This document shows, piece by piece, positions 47,474 through 57,070 of a DNA stretch of 64,000 bases. Below the pieces are notes generated by a model. The model was not told the origin of the DNA. It made no database searches and saw only the letters and a program-made list of their open reading frames with translations. Source of the stretch: an uncultured Clostridia bacterium. GTDB lineage: Bacteria; Bacillota; Clostridia; Oscillospirales; Acutalibacteraceae. The translations under genes and the position numbers were made by a program. The stretch is from contig CANQGM010000001.1 of assembly GCA_947623205.1 (NCBI GenBank), positions 1 through 64,000 of the forward strand, given 5' to 3'. Within the stretch, counting starts at the first letter, position 1, and each line of letters opens with the position of its first letter.

Positions 47474-48442
47474 ATGCAGGATAAAATTATAGATCTGCTT
47501 TCAAAAGCCAACGGATATGTTTCGGGCCAGGATATTTCAAAAAAGCTTGGCGTGTCACGTCAGGCAATATGGAAATATATTAATGCTCTTAAAAAAAGTG
47601 GATATGTTATCGACTCTGTAACAAACAGGGGTTACCGCCTTGTATCGCTGCCAAACTACTTAAACTCAGAGAGTATCAGTCGTTTTCTTAAAACAAAAAT
47701 TATAGGACAGAATCTTATTGTACTTGACTCGGTCGGTTCAACAAACGATTATCTTAAAAAGCTCGGAAACGAGGGCTGCCCCAACGGCACAGTTGTTGCC
47801 GCGCGCGAACAGACAAAAGGCAAAGGCAGGCTCGGCAGAGCATGGCAAACAAAAAAAGACGACGGCATTACATTTTCAATTCTGCTCCGTCCAAGCCTTG
47901 CACCCGGCGAGGTTTCTGCAATAACCCCGCTTGTAGGTCTGGCAGTATGCAAGGCAATAAGAGAGTACACTCATCTTGACTGTATGATAAAATGGCCGAA
48001 CGACATAATTATAGGCAAAAAAAAGCTTGTCGGCATTCTCACAGAAATGAGTGCGGAATTTGACGCAGTTGAATACATCATTACGGGAATAGGAATTAAT
48101 GTAAATCACACTATGTTTCCGGAAGAAATTTCCCACAAAGCTACATCAATTCTGCTTGAAACCGGCAAACGCATTGACAGCAATGAGTTTTTTGCCTGTG
48201 TGCTTAAATATATTGAGGATGAGCTTATAAAAACTGAATTTAAGCTTTCCGAAGATATTGTCGATGAATACACACAAATATGCGCAACCGTTGGCAAAAA
48301 TGTTGCTTTTCAGCGCGGAGCATGCACAGTAAACGGAATTGCTGCGGGCATAGAATCGAACGGGGAACTTAAAGTTATGCTTTCAGACGGCTCAGTCTGT
48401 CTTGTAAATTCAGGCGAAGTAACTGTTCAGGGAATATATTGA
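47474..48442 (+). CDS. birA: biotin-protein ligase / biotin operon repressor
   Basis: 322 aa. It attaches biotin to acetyl-CoA carboxylase and, in the bifunctional form, represses biotin genes. The N-terminal winged helix (residues 1-60, SGQDISKKLGVSRQAIWKYINALKK) marks the bifunctional class. The ligase loop GKGRLGR is at 116-122 and the KWPND lysine at K173; the C-terminal SH3-like domain ends ...SGEVTVQGIY. No bio genes are in the window. Ribosome site AAGAGGC is rather distant (~12 bases). Confidence 0.95.
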   Translation: MQDKIIDLLSKANGYVSGQDISKKLGVSRQAIWKYINALKKSGYVIDSVTNRGYRLVSLPNYLNSESISRFLKTKIIGQNLIVLDSVGSTNDYLKKLGNEGCPNGTVVAAREQTKGKGRLGRAWQTKKDDGITFSILLRPSLAPGEVSAITPLVGLAVCKAIREYTHLDCMIKWPNDIIIGKKKLVGILTEMSAEFDAVEYIITGIGINVNHTMFPEEISHKATSILLETGKRIDSNEFFACVLKYIEDELIKTEFKLSEDIVDEYTQICATVGKNVAFQRGACTVNGIAAGIESNGELKVMLSDGSVCLVNSGEVTVQGIY

Positions 48443-48555
48443 TTTGTTCCGTTCATTATCTGCTTTTTTGTTTTAATGCCTTATATGAAATAAATTTTAC
48501 GCATTATATGCTATTATAAATTATAATACGATTTACACGGGAGGCTGTTAATTTT

Positions 48556-51500
48556 ATGTCAGATGTAATCAGAATTTTTGTTGAAAAAAAGGACGGTTTC
48601 AATGTTGTTGCAAAACAGACGCTTTGGGATATCAGACATAATCTCGGAATAAGGTCCGTTACCGATCTTCGATATATTGTACGCTACGATATAGAAGGTT
48701 TGACAAAAGAAGAGTATAACAAGGCAAAAGGAATTGTACTTTCAGAGCCAAACGCAGACATAATTTTTGAAGAGACCCTGCCTGTTGAAGACGGATGGAA
48801 AATTTTTGCAATGGAGTATCTTCCCGGTCAGTACGACCAGCGCGGAGACTCTGCGGAACAGTGCGTTCAGCTTCTCACTCAGGGAGAAAGATGTAAAGTA
48901 CTTACGGCAAGAGTAATTGCTCTTAAAGGCAGCATTACCGATGACGAACTAAAAAAGATTGAGGAATACCTGATAAATCCGGTTGAAAGCCGTCTTGCTT
49001 CCCTTGAAAAGCCCGAGACTCTCGACTTGGACATACCCGTCCCCGAAAACGTAAAACGAGTTGAAGGCTTCATAAAATGGAATGACGATAAAATGGCTGA
49101 GTATTACGGCACAATGGGTTTTGCAATGACGCTTGCGGATTTGAAGTTTTGCCGCGATTACTTCCGTGACACAGAACACCGTGACCCGAGTGTTACCGAA
49201 TTAAGAGTTATTGACACATACTGGTCCGACCATTGCCGCCACACAACTTTTCTTACCCGACTTAACACAATTGAGGTTGAAAAATCTGCTCTCGGCAAGG
49301 TTATTGAGGACGCTCTTCGGGAATATTATGACACCCGTGATGAAGTTTACGGAAAAAATACAAACAGAATCGTTTCCTTAATGGACATGGCTTTAATAGG
49401 TATGAAGTCGCTTAAAAAGAAAGGACTTATTCCCGACCTTGACGAAAGTGAGGAAATTAACGCCTGCTCAATTGAAGTTCCCGTAACAATTGACGGCAAA
49501 ACAGAACAGTGGCTTGTTCAGTTTAAGAACGAAACTCACAATCACCCAACGGAAATTGAGCCGTTCGGCGGTGCAGCAACCTGTTTGGGCGGCGCTATCC
49601 GCGACCCTCTTTCCGGCCGTTCCTATGTATATCAGGCAATGCGCGTAACGGGTTCGGGAGACCCTACAATTCCGTTTAAGGACACTATGCACGGCAAACT
49701 GCCTTCAAGAAAAATTACAACAGGCGCTGCACAGGGTTACAGCTCTTACGGCAATCAGATAGGTCTTGCAACCGGTCAGGTGACCGAGCTTTATGACCCC
49801 GGCTATGTTGCAAAAAGAATGGAGATCGGCGCGGTAATCGGCGCATCTCCAAAAGAAAATGTAATTCGCGAAGTTCCTGTGCCGGATGATGTAATTGTAC
49901 TTCTCGGCGGCAGAACGGGACGCGACGGCTGCGGCGGCGCAACGGGTTCTTCAAAGGCTCACACTGAAAGTTCAATTGAAACCTGCGGCGCAGAAGTTCA
50001 AAAAGGAAATCCTCCGACAGAACGCAAAATACAGCGCCTTTTCCGCAATGCCGAAGTTTCTAAAATGATAAAAAGATGCAACGACTTTGGCGCAGGCGGC
50101 GTCTGCGTTGCAATCGGTGAGCTTGCGGACGGTCTTGCTGTTGACCTTGATAAAGTAACAAAAAAATACGACGGTCTTGACGGAACTGAGCTTGCAATAT
50201 CTGAAAGTCAGGAAAGAATGGCCGTAGTCCTCAACAAAAAAGATGTTGATAAATTCATTGCACAGGCTGAAAAGGAAAATCTTGAAGCAACCGCAGTTGC
50301 CGTTGTCACCGAAAGTCCGCGTCTTACAATGAACTGGAGGGGCGACACAATTGTTGATTTGAGCCGCGATTTCCTTAATACTAACGGAGTTACCCAGGTT
50401 GCCGATGTATTTATTAAAGCCCCAAAAGCCGAGGAATGCTACCGAAGACAGTGTCCTGAGGTTCTAAGAAATATGTCTGCCGATAAGGCGCTTGAAGAAA
50501 ATTTAGCACGCCTTGAAGTTTGCTCACAGATCGGTCTTGCAGAGCGTTTTGACGCGTCGATCGGCGCATCAACCGTTATTATGCCGTTCGGAGGCAAAAA
50601 CCAGCTTACTCCGCAGGAGGCCATGGCGGCAAAAATTCCGCTTGAACACGGCGAAACGGACGATGCTACCGCAATGAGTTACGGCTATATTCCGGGTGTG
50701 TCCCGCTGGAGTCCGTTCCACGGCTCGGCATATGCGGTAGTTGAATCACTTTCAAAACTGCTTGCAATCGGAGCAGACCCGCTTAAAGCACGCCTTACGT
50801 TCCAGGAGTATTTTGAACGGCTTAAAAATGTTCCCGAGCGCTGGGGCAAACCCGCAGCCGCACTTTTGGGAGCAATGGAGGCACAGCTTAAACTCGGACT
50901 TCCGTCAATCGGCGGCAAAGACAGTATGTCGGGCACATTTGAAAATATTGACGTTCCTCCCACGCTTGTAAGCTTTGCCGTTGCAATGACAAAGGCGTCA
51001 AAAACTATATCGACCGAATTTAAAAAAGCAGGTTCAAAAGTTATTTACGTTCCTGTTCCCGAAAACAAAGACACATTAATGCCGGATTGGGACAAGTTGA
51101 TTGCAATGTATAAAGCCGTTTACGCTCTTTGCGAAAGCGGAAAAATCTTATCAGCGTCCGTAGTAAAAGAGGGCGGCGCAGCCGCAAGCGTATGCAAGGC
51201 GTGCTTCGGCAACGGTTTCGGCTTTAAATTTGAAAACAAGCTCACGAATGATGAGCTTTTTGCCCCGCTTTCAGGCTCTCTTGTTATTGAGCTTTCAAAC
51301 GGCGCAGAACTTGACAAAGATGTATTGTACTATAATTTGGGTGTGATTACTGATGACGAAAAAATCACTGTCAACGGTAAAGAAGTTGAACTCTCTGCGC
51401 TCCTTGATAAATGGAGCGCTCCGCTTGAAAAGGTATTCCCAACACAGGCAGAATGCCCTAAAATGGAAATCAATGCAGAATTATATACAGAAAGAAATAC

Positions 51501-52323
51501 AAAATCTCCGGCAATAAAAACTGCAAAACCAACCGTATTTATTCCGGTATTTCCGGGTACAAACTGCGAGGTCGACACTGCGCGTGCATTTGAAAAGGCG
51601 GGCGCAAATGTTGAAATGCTCATTGTAAAGAACCTTACGTCAAAGGCTATTGAAGAAACCATTAATGAAATGGAAAAAATTATTGAAAAATCCCAGATGA
51701 TTATGCTGCCCGGCGGTTTTTCGGGCGGTGACGAGCCCGACGGTTCAGGCAAATTTATTGCAACAACTTTCCGTAATCCACGCATTGCAAATGCGGTAAA
51801 TGAAATGCTCAAAATCCGTGACGGCTTAATGCTCGGTATCTGCAACGGTTTTCAGGCGCTGATTAAACTCGGTCTTGTTCCTTACGGTGAAATTACCGAG
51901 CTTAAAGAAACCGACCCCACGCTTACATTCAACACAATAGGACGCCACATTTCCCACATGGCTTACACAAGGATAACTTCTGTTAAGTCGCCGTGGTTTG
52001 CAAATGTTAACGCGGGCGATGTATTCGCTGTGCCCGTATCGCACGGAGAAGGCAGGTTTATGGCTGATTTGCAAACTGTAAAACAGCTTGCAGCAAACGG
52101 TCAGATAGCCACGCAGTACGTTGACCTGAACGGAGTTCCCGTAGATGACATTAAGTACAATCTCAACGGCTCGGTTTGTGCAATTGAGGGTATTACTTCA
52201 CCTGACGGCAGAATTTTGGGCAAAATGGGTCACAGTGAAAGAAAAGGCGAAAATCTCTACAAAAATGTTCCGTTTGCCAAGGACCAACAGATATTTGAAA
52301 GCGGAGTAAAATATTTTAGCTGA
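48556..52323 (+). CDS. purL: phosphoribosylformylglycinamidine synthase, large single-chain type
   Basis: 1255 aa. It converts FGAR plus glutamine and ATP to FGAM in purine synthesis. It combines a PurS-like N-terminus (MSDVIRIFVEKKDGFNVVAKQTLWDI), the synthetase part (NHPTEIEPFGGAATCLGGAIRD ~residue 325; GIGGKDSMSG-like SIGGKDSMSGTF) and a C-terminal glutaminase (nucleophile Cys in GICNGFQ ~1096, His in SHGEGRF ~1161). This is the clostridial fused form rather than separate PurS/PurL/PurQ. GGGAGG precedes the start. No purine riboswitch is visible in the 113-base upstream gap. Confidence 0.97.
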   Translation: MSDVIRIFVEKKDGFNVVAKQTLWDIRHNLGIRSVTDLRYIVRYDIEGLTKEEYNKAKGIVLSEPNADIIFEETLPVEDGWKIFAMEYLPGQYDQRGDSAEQCVQLLTQGERCKVLTARVIALKGSITDDELKKIEEYLINPVESRLASLEKPETLDLDIPVPENVKRVEGFIKWNDDKMAEYYGTMGFAMTLADLKFCRDYFRDTEHRDPSVTELRVIDTYWSDHCRHTTFLTRLNTIEVEKSALGKVIEDALREYYDTRDEVYGKNTNRIVSLMDMALIGMKSLKKKGLIPDLDESEEINACSIEVPVTIDGKTEQWLVQFKNETHNHPTEIEPFGGAATCLGGAIRDPLSGRSYVYQAMRVTGSGDPTIPFKDTMHGKLPSRKITTGAAQGYSSYGNQIGLATGQVTELYDPGYVAKRMEIGAVIGASPKENVIREVPVPDDVIVLLGGRTGRDGCGGATGSSKAHTESSIETCGAEVQKGNPPTERKIQRLFRNAEVSKMIKRCNDFGAGGVCVAIGELADGLAVDLDKVTKKYDGLDGTELAISESQERMAVVLNKKDVDKFIAQAEKENLEATAVAVVTESPRLTMNWRGDTIVDLSRDFLNTNGVTQVADVFIKAPKAEECYRRQCPEVLRNMSADKALEENLARLEVCSQIGLAERFDASIGASTVIMPFGGKNQLTPQEAMAAKIPLEHGETDDATAMSYGYIPGVSRWSPFHGSAYAVVESLSKLLAIGADPLKARLTFQEYFERLKNVPERWGKPAAALLGAMEAQLKLGLPSIGGKDSMSGTFENIDVPPTLVSFAVAMTKASKTISTEFKKAGSKVIYVPVPENKDTLMPDWDKLIAMYKAVYALCESGKILSASVVKEGGAAASVCKACFGNGFGFKFENKLTNDELFAPLSGSLVIELSNGAELDKDVLYYNLGVITDDEKITVNGKEVELSALLDKWSAPLEKVFPTQAECPKMEINAELYTERNTKSPAIKTAKPTVFIPVFPGTNCEVDTARAFEKAGANVEMLIVKNLTSKAIEETINEMEKIIEKSQMIMLPGGFSGGDEPDGSGKFIATTFRNPRIANAVNEMLKIRDGLMLGICNGFQALIKLGLVPYGEITELKETDPTLTFNTIGRHISHMAYTRITSVKSPWFANVNAGDVFAVPVSHGEGRFMADLQTVKQLAANGQIATQYVDLNGVPVDDIKYNLNGSVCAIEGITSPDGRILGKMGHSERKGENLYKNVPFAKDQQIFESGVKYFS

Positions 52324-52345
52324 AAATTTTTAACCAAAAATATAC

Positions 52346-52378
52346 GTCGGGACAACCGCAAAGGTTGCCCCGACTTTT
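52346..52378 (+). terminator. purL terminator
   Basis: The stem GTCGGGaCAACC/GGTTGcCCCGAC has a 5-base loop, then TTTTTA. Confidence 0.92.
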
Positions 52379-52436
52379 TATGATATATTGCTATAAAATA
52401 TTAAACCGGCGATTAATTTTGACTAATGAAAAATTG

Positions 52437-52646
52437 CTATTGAATATTTGGATTATCGGTGCGAAAAACGAGATAATCGAGACTCGTATTATAGTAATCA
52501 GCAAGCAAAATCAGCATTCTAAGGGGGATTTCACGTTCGCCCCTTTCATATTTTGAATAAAGTGATTGGTCGCACATAAGTATTTTTGAAACTTCTTTTT
52601 GTGATAAATCATTGTCCTCGCGTAAATCCCTAATACGTAATCTCAT
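52437..52646 (-). CDS. small XRE-family HTH repressor
   Basis: 69 aa, a Cro/C1-type helix-turn-helix only (MRLRIRDLREDNDLSQKEVSKILMCDQSLYSKYERGEREIP). It is divergent from the giant LRR-dockerin gene. Its -10 (TATAAT, 52663-52668) is only ~17 bases from the start codon, leaving a leader of about ten bases with GGGGATT. Two similar candidate operator sites lie in the shared 114-base gap. It most likely controls itself and the neighbour; the inducing signal is unknown. Confidence 0.85.
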   Translation of the reverse strand: MRLRIRDLREDNDLSQKEVSKILMCDQSLYSKYERGEREIPLRMLILLADYYNTSLDYLVFRTDNPNIQ

Positions 52647-52672
52647 AGCAATCCCCTATAAAATTATATAAT

Positions 52673-52712
52673 AGTACAAATTGCCCACTTGACTTTTAGG
52701 ACAAATAGTCCT
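52673..52712. promoter_or_regulatory. candidate XRE operator pair
   Basis: Site 1, AGGAC-AAATA-GTCCT (52698-52712), is a perfect inverted repeat filling the -35/-10 spacer of the LRR-dockerin promoter. Site 2, AGTACAAATTGCCC (52673-52686), is a degenerate copy beside the XRE gene's own -10. Their starts are 25 bases apart. Confidence 0.6.
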
Positions 52713-52717
52713 ATAAT
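52689..52717 (+). promoter_or_regulatory. promoter of the LRR-dockerin gene
   Basis: TTGACT (52689-52694), 17 bases, TATAAT (52712-52717). Confidence 0.85.
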
Positions 52718-52760
52718 ATATTTACCCAAAATACATTAATTATTAAAGGAGAGACATTTT

Positions 52761-55700
52761 GTGACAAAACATCTACAAAAATTTACGGCAGTTCTGCTTG
52801 CGGTAATTATGACATTAGGTGTGTTTGCCGTTGTGCCGTTTACGGCAAGCGCGGCAACAAGCGGAGACTTTGAATATTGGGTACTTGACGACGGAACTGC
52901 TGAAATTACAAAATATACCGGAACCGATACGGAATTAACAATTCCTTCAAAAATTGATGGCAAGCCTGTAACGAGTATTGGTGATTATGCATTTGCGTAC
53001 CTTCCAATTCTTTCAAGCATAACAATTCCCGACAGTGTGATAAATATTGGTGATGAAGCATTTTGTGGCTGTAGAAGTCTTGCAAGCATAACAATTCCCG
53101 ACAGCGTTACAAGTATTGGTGAGGGAGCATTTGATATTTGTTCTAATCTCATCGAAATAAATGTATCTTTAAATAATAGCAATTACTCATCGGAAAATGG
53201 TGTATTATTTAATAACGATAAGACTGAAATTATTCGTTATCCAGCAAGAAAACAGGATACTACATATTCTATACCCAACAGTGTTACAAATATTGGCGAT
53301 TATGCATTTGAGGACTGCTACAGCCTTACAAGTGTAACAATTCCAGACAGTGTTACAAATATTGAGGAGCATGCATTTTATGGTTGCACAAGCCTTACAA
53401 GCGTAACAATAGGCAATAATGTTACGAGTATTGGAGTTTATGCATTTGATAACTGCGGCAGCCTTACAAGCATAACTGTTAATAGTAATAATCTAAATTA
53501 CAGCAGTGCTGATGGGGTTTTATTTAATAAAGACAAAACTGAAATTATTTTGTATCCAGTAAGAAAACAGGATAATACATATTCTATACCCAACAGCGTG
53601 ATAAATATTTGTAATGGAGCATTTTATGGGTGTAAAAATCTTAAAAACATAACAATTCCCAATAGTGTTACTTTTATTGGTGATGGAGCATTTTATGGGT
53701 GTAAAAATCTTAAAAACATAACAATTCCCAATAGTGTTACTTTTATTGGTGATGGTACATTTGCGTTCTGCGACAGCCTTACAAGCATAACAATTCCCGA
53801 CAGTGTTACAAGTATTGGTGATTATGCATTTCAGTATTGCACAAATCTTAAAAACATAACAATTCCTGACAGTGTGATGAGTATTGGTAATGGGTGCATC
53901 GTTGGGACATTCTATTTTGAAAATGAAGACAACTGGTATGAAGAGGTACTATACATAGGGAACCATCTTATTTGTGCGACTGAAAATATATCAGGTAACT
54001 ACTGTATAAAAAACGGAATAAAAACGATTGCTGAAAGGGCATTTAATTCCTGCACCAATCTTGCAAGCATAGAAATCCCTGACAGCGTTACTTATATTGG
54101 TGATTATGCATTTGAGGACTGCGCAAATTTGAAAGATGTATATTATGCAGGAAGTAAAGGTGATTGGAGAAAAATTTATAAATATAATTACTGCTTGACT
54201 GATGCAACAATCCACTTTTCAAAAACATATCCTTGGGATGATTACGATTATACCGTTCTTGATGACGGAACAATTGAAATAACGGGATATTATGGAACGG
54301 AAACTGATCTTGAAATTATATCAGAAATAGATGGCAAGCCTGTAACGAGTATTGGAGATTATGCATTTAAGTACTGCGACAGCCCTACAAGCATAACTAT
54401 CCCTGACAGTGTGATAATTATTGGATATGCTGCATTCGAGGACTGCGAAATTTTGACAGATGTATATTATGCAGGAAGTAAAGGTGATTGGAGAAAAATT
54501 GTTATATCAAATGATAACTACTGCTTGACTGATGCAACAATTCATTATGCAAAAACAACACCTTGGGATGATTACGATTATAGAGTTCTTGATGACGGAA
54601 CAATTGAAATAACGGGATATTATGGAACGGAAACTGATCTTGAAATTATATCAGAAATTGATGGCAAGCCTGTAACGAGTATTGGAGATACTTTTGCGTT
54701 CTGCGACAGCCTTACAAGCATAGAAATCCCTGATAGTGTTACTAGTATTGGGGATATTGCATTTTATAGTTGCGACAGCCTTTCAAGTGTAACAATAGGC
54801 AATAGCGTTACGAGTATTGGTGATTATGCATTTGAGTACTGCGACAGCCTTACAAGCATAACTATCCCCAGTAGTGTAACGAGTATTGGATATAGTGCAT
54901 TCGAGGACTGCGCAAATTTGACAGATGTATATTATGCAGGAAGTAAAGGTGATTGGAGAAAAATTGATATATCAATTGATAACTACTGTTTGACTGATGC
55001 AACAATCCACTATGCAAAAACCACACCTTGGGATGATTACGATTATACCGTTCTTGATGACGGAACAATTGAAATAACGGGATATTATGGAACTGAAACT
55101 GATCTTGAAATTATATCAGAAATTGATGGCACGCCTGTAACGAGTATTGGTGATTATGCATTTGAGGACTGCTATAGCCTTACAAGTGTAACAATTCCTG
55201 ACAGTGTTACAAGTATTGGGGATTCTGCATTTGTGTATTGTGAAAATCTTACAAGCATAACAATTCCCGACAGTGTTACTTCTATTGGTAGATCTGCATT
55301 TTATGATACTGCATGGTTTAACAATCAGCCTGACGGAATTGTGTATGCAGGAAAAATTGCTTATACATATAAAGGTGAAATGCCGGAAAATACCTCTTTA
55401 ATAATAAAGGACGGTACAAAAGGTATTGGTAATGGTGCATTTTATAATTGTGACAATATTACAAGTGTAACAATTCCCGAAAGTGTAACAAACATTGGTT
55501 ATGATGCATTTTTAAACTGCACACAACTTACAAATGTAACAATTCCCAATAGTGTAACAAGTATTGGTGGGCGTGCATTTGGATTTTTTGGCAAAAGCGG
55601 AAAAATCGACAATTTAACAATCACCGGCTACAAGGGTACAGCCGCAGAAAAATACGCAAACGAAAACGGTTTTAAATTTATTGCGCTTGATGATTCTGCT

Positions 55701-56084
55701 AACCCCACTAACCCCACCGATCCAACTGAATCCACCGATCCAACTGTTCCGACTGTTCCAAACCAACCAACCGTGCCAACTGTTCCGACCGTGCCAACCG
55801 AACCAACAGAACCGACTAATCCGATACAACCGACTGAGCCGAATAACCCTGATGATCCGGCTAATCCAAACCCTGACAATACCTCAAAACCCAGCCTCGG
55901 CGACATTGACGGCGACGGAAAAATCAGCGTAAACGACGTTACGGATATTCAAAAATATATTGTACAGTTAAAACCGTTTACCGATGAACAGATGAAATTT
56001 GCAGACGTAGACAAAAACGGAAAAATTGACGTTAACGACGTGACTCTGCTGCAAAAGGTTATTGTTAAAATAGCGGTAATTTAG
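52761..56084 (+). CDS. giant secreted LRR_5 protein with Pro/Thr linker and dockerin
   Basis: 1107 aa from GTG 52761 after AAAGGAGAG. Signal peptide cut near TASAATSG (~residue 32). Residues ~35-970 are about thirty BspA-type LRR_5 repeats of 23 residues (ITIPDSVTSIGDYAFEDC pattern). They are arranged with three ~115-residue super-repeats, each opening VLDDGTIEITGYYGTETDL and containing DVYYAGSKGDWRKI and NYCLTDATIH. Residues ~978-1040 are a Pro/Thr linker (PTVPTVPTEPTEP). The dockerin (~1045-1105) has GDIDGDGKISVNDVTDIQK and ADVDKNGKIDVNDVTLLQK. It would display an adhesive array on a cohesin scaffold. One exact 69-base tandem duplication lies at 53614-53751. Confidence 0.92.
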   Translation: MTKHLQKFTAVLLAVIMTLGVFAVVPFTASAATSGDFEYWVLDDGTAEITKYTGTDTELTIPSKIDGKPVTSIGDYAFAYLPILSSITIPDSVINIGDEAFCGCRSLASITIPDSVTSIGEGAFDICSNLIEINVSLNNSNYSSENGVLFNNDKTEIIRYPARKQDTTYSIPNSVTNIGDYAFEDCYSLTSVTIPDSVTNIEEHAFYGCTSLTSVTIGNNVTSIGVYAFDNCGSLTSITVNSNNLNYSSADGVLFNKDKTEIILYPVRKQDNTYSIPNSVINICNGAFYGCKNLKNITIPNSVTFIGDGAFYGCKNLKNITIPNSVTFIGDGTFAFCDSLTSITIPDSVTSIGDYAFQYCTNLKNITIPDSVMSIGNGCIVGTFYFENEDNWYEEVLYIGNHLICATENISGNYCIKNGIKTIAERAFNSCTNLASIEIPDSVTYIGDYAFEDCANLKDVYYAGSKGDWRKIYKYNYCLTDATIHFSKTYPWDDYDYTVLDDGTIEITGYYGTETDLEIISEIDGKPVTSIGDYAFKYCDSPTSITIPDSVIIIGYAAFEDCEILTDVYYAGSKGDWRKIVISNDNYCLTDATIHYAKTTPWDDYDYRVLDDGTIEITGYYGTETDLEIISEIDGKPVTSIGDTFAFCDSLTSIEIPDSVTSIGDIAFYSCDSLSSVTIGNSVTSIGDYAFEYCDSLTSITIPSSVTSIGYSAFEDCANLTDVYYAGSKGDWRKIDISIDNYCLTDATIHYAKTTPWDDYDYTVLDDGTIEITGYYGTETDLEIISEIDGTPVTSIGDYAFEDCYSLTSVTIPDSVTSIGDSAFVYCENLTSITIPDSVTSIGRSAFYDTAWFNNQPDGIVYAGKIAYTYKGEMPENTSLIIKDGTKGIGNGAFYNCDNITSVTIPESVTNIGYDAFLNCTQLTNVTIPNSVTSIGGRAFGFFGKSGKIDNLTITGYKGTAAEKYANENGFKFIALDDSANPTNPTDPTESTDPTVPTVPNQPTVPTVPTVPTEPTEPTNPIQPTEPNNPDDPANPNPDNTSKPSLGDIDGDGKISVNDVTDIQKYIVQLKPFTDEQMKFADVDKNGKIDVNDVTLLQKVIVKIAVI
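53614..53751 (+). repeat. perfect 69-base (23-codon) tandem duplication
   Basis: Two identical consecutive units encode the same LRR (GCKNLKNITIPNSVTFIGDG), against the surrounding diverged repeats. This points to a recent in-frame duplication. Confidence 0.9.
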
Positions 56085-56139
56085 TTATATAATAAATACA
56101 TACTCTCTTTTTATTGTGAAAATAAAACCTATTAACAGC

Positions 56140-56171
56140 AATAAGGGCGGTTCAAAAGAACCGCCCTTATT
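56140..56171. terminator. shared bidirectional terminator
   Basis: The 14-bp stem AATAAGGGCGGTTC/GAACCGCCCTTATT has loop AAAA and lies between the convergent LRR-dockerin and HAD genes. Confidence 0.85.
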
Positions 56172-56195
56172 GCACGTCTGCAAAATTATTACAAA

Positions 56196-56909
56196 CTAAC
56201 ATAACTTTACTAAAAAATCATTGTAAAAGCTTTCAAACGAGCCGTTTTTATACATTGAATAATCCTTGTTTTCGCGGTTAATTATACAGTCGGTAATAAG
56301 ATAAATATCAAAACCGAGCTGTGCGGCGCATAAATCTTCGTCAACATCATTGCCTATCATAATGCTTTCTTCCGGTTTTATGTTGCACTGTTCGCAAATC
56401 ATTTCAAAATATTTCAGGTTGGGCTTGCAGTATCCCGAATTTTCATACACGGTTATAAAGTCAAAATCCTCGGGAGAAACTCCTGCCCATTCAAGCCTTC
56501 GTTTGGTTGCTATTTGGGGAAAAATCGGGTTTGTCGCGGCAATCAGACGTCCGCCTTTCTGCTTTATGTAGTCAATGCTTTTTTTGGCAAACGGCGTAAC
56601 TCCTGTTGCCTGTTTTGCGGCAATAAACTCGTTTTCGTAATAATTATCAAATTGTTCAATATATGGGCGGAGGTCAATTTTACATTCGCTTGAGGCAACA
56701 TCCCAAAAAACGTCTTTATTAAGTGCTTTATTATCATTTTTCCCCATTGCGTAAGTACCCTTCCACACTGCATTTATAAGCGTATCGGGCTCCACTTTTA
56801 AAATGGGAACAAATCTTTTGCAAAGCGAACCGAAATACAGCTTTATAAATTTGTCCATATCCATAGGAAGAAGTGTTCCGTCCAAATCAAACAGATAGTT
56901 TTTATACAT
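56196..56909 (-). CDS. HAD family hydrolase
   Basis: 237 aa. Motif I DLDGT is at residues 8-12 (nucleophile D8), motif III lysine in YCKPNLKYF (~165), motif IV in MIGNDVDEDLCAAQ (~190). The helical cap is C1-type. It is a cytosolic phosphatase of the phosphoglycolate-phosphatase-like group with unknown substrate. CGGAGG precedes the start. It is monocistronic. Confidence 0.88.
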   Translation of the reverse strand: MYKNYLFDLDGTLLPMDMDKFIKLYFGSLCKRFVPILKVEPDTLINAVWKGTYAMGKNDNKALNKDVFWDVASSECKIDLRPYIEQFDNYYENEFIAAKQATGVTPFAKKSIDYIKQKGGRLIAATNPIFPQIATKRRLEWAGVSPEDFDFITVYENSGYCKPNLKYFEMICEQCNIKPEESIMIGNDVDEDLCAAQLGFDIYLITDCIINRENKDYSMYKNGSFESFYNDFLVKLC

Positions 56910-57013
56910 TACTTACCTCCGAATTTTATACATAACAAACTTAAAAATTAAATCATCAAACAAATATATTTATTATTTGATTCAGTAAATATTATATAAA
57001 ATCACGCACATAA

Positions 57014-57042
57014 TTGCAAGCCGCTGTTCTTTAATGTATAAT
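57014..57042 (+). promoter_or_regulatory. promoter of the hydroxyacid dehydrogenase gene
   Basis: TTGCAA (57014-57019), 17 bases, TATAAT (57037-57042). Confidence 0.8.
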
Positions 57043-57070
57043 CTAACCATATAAGTATGAGGTGATTTTT

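Noticed and set aside
48443-48555. Purine riboswitch or PurR box before purL
   Set aside because: The 113-base gap shows neither the aptamer core nor a repeated box; only a short palindrome (GCATTATATGC).
52900-55600. Regular repeats suggesting a CRISPR array
   Set aside because: They are 69-base coding LRR units in one long frame, with no unique spacers.
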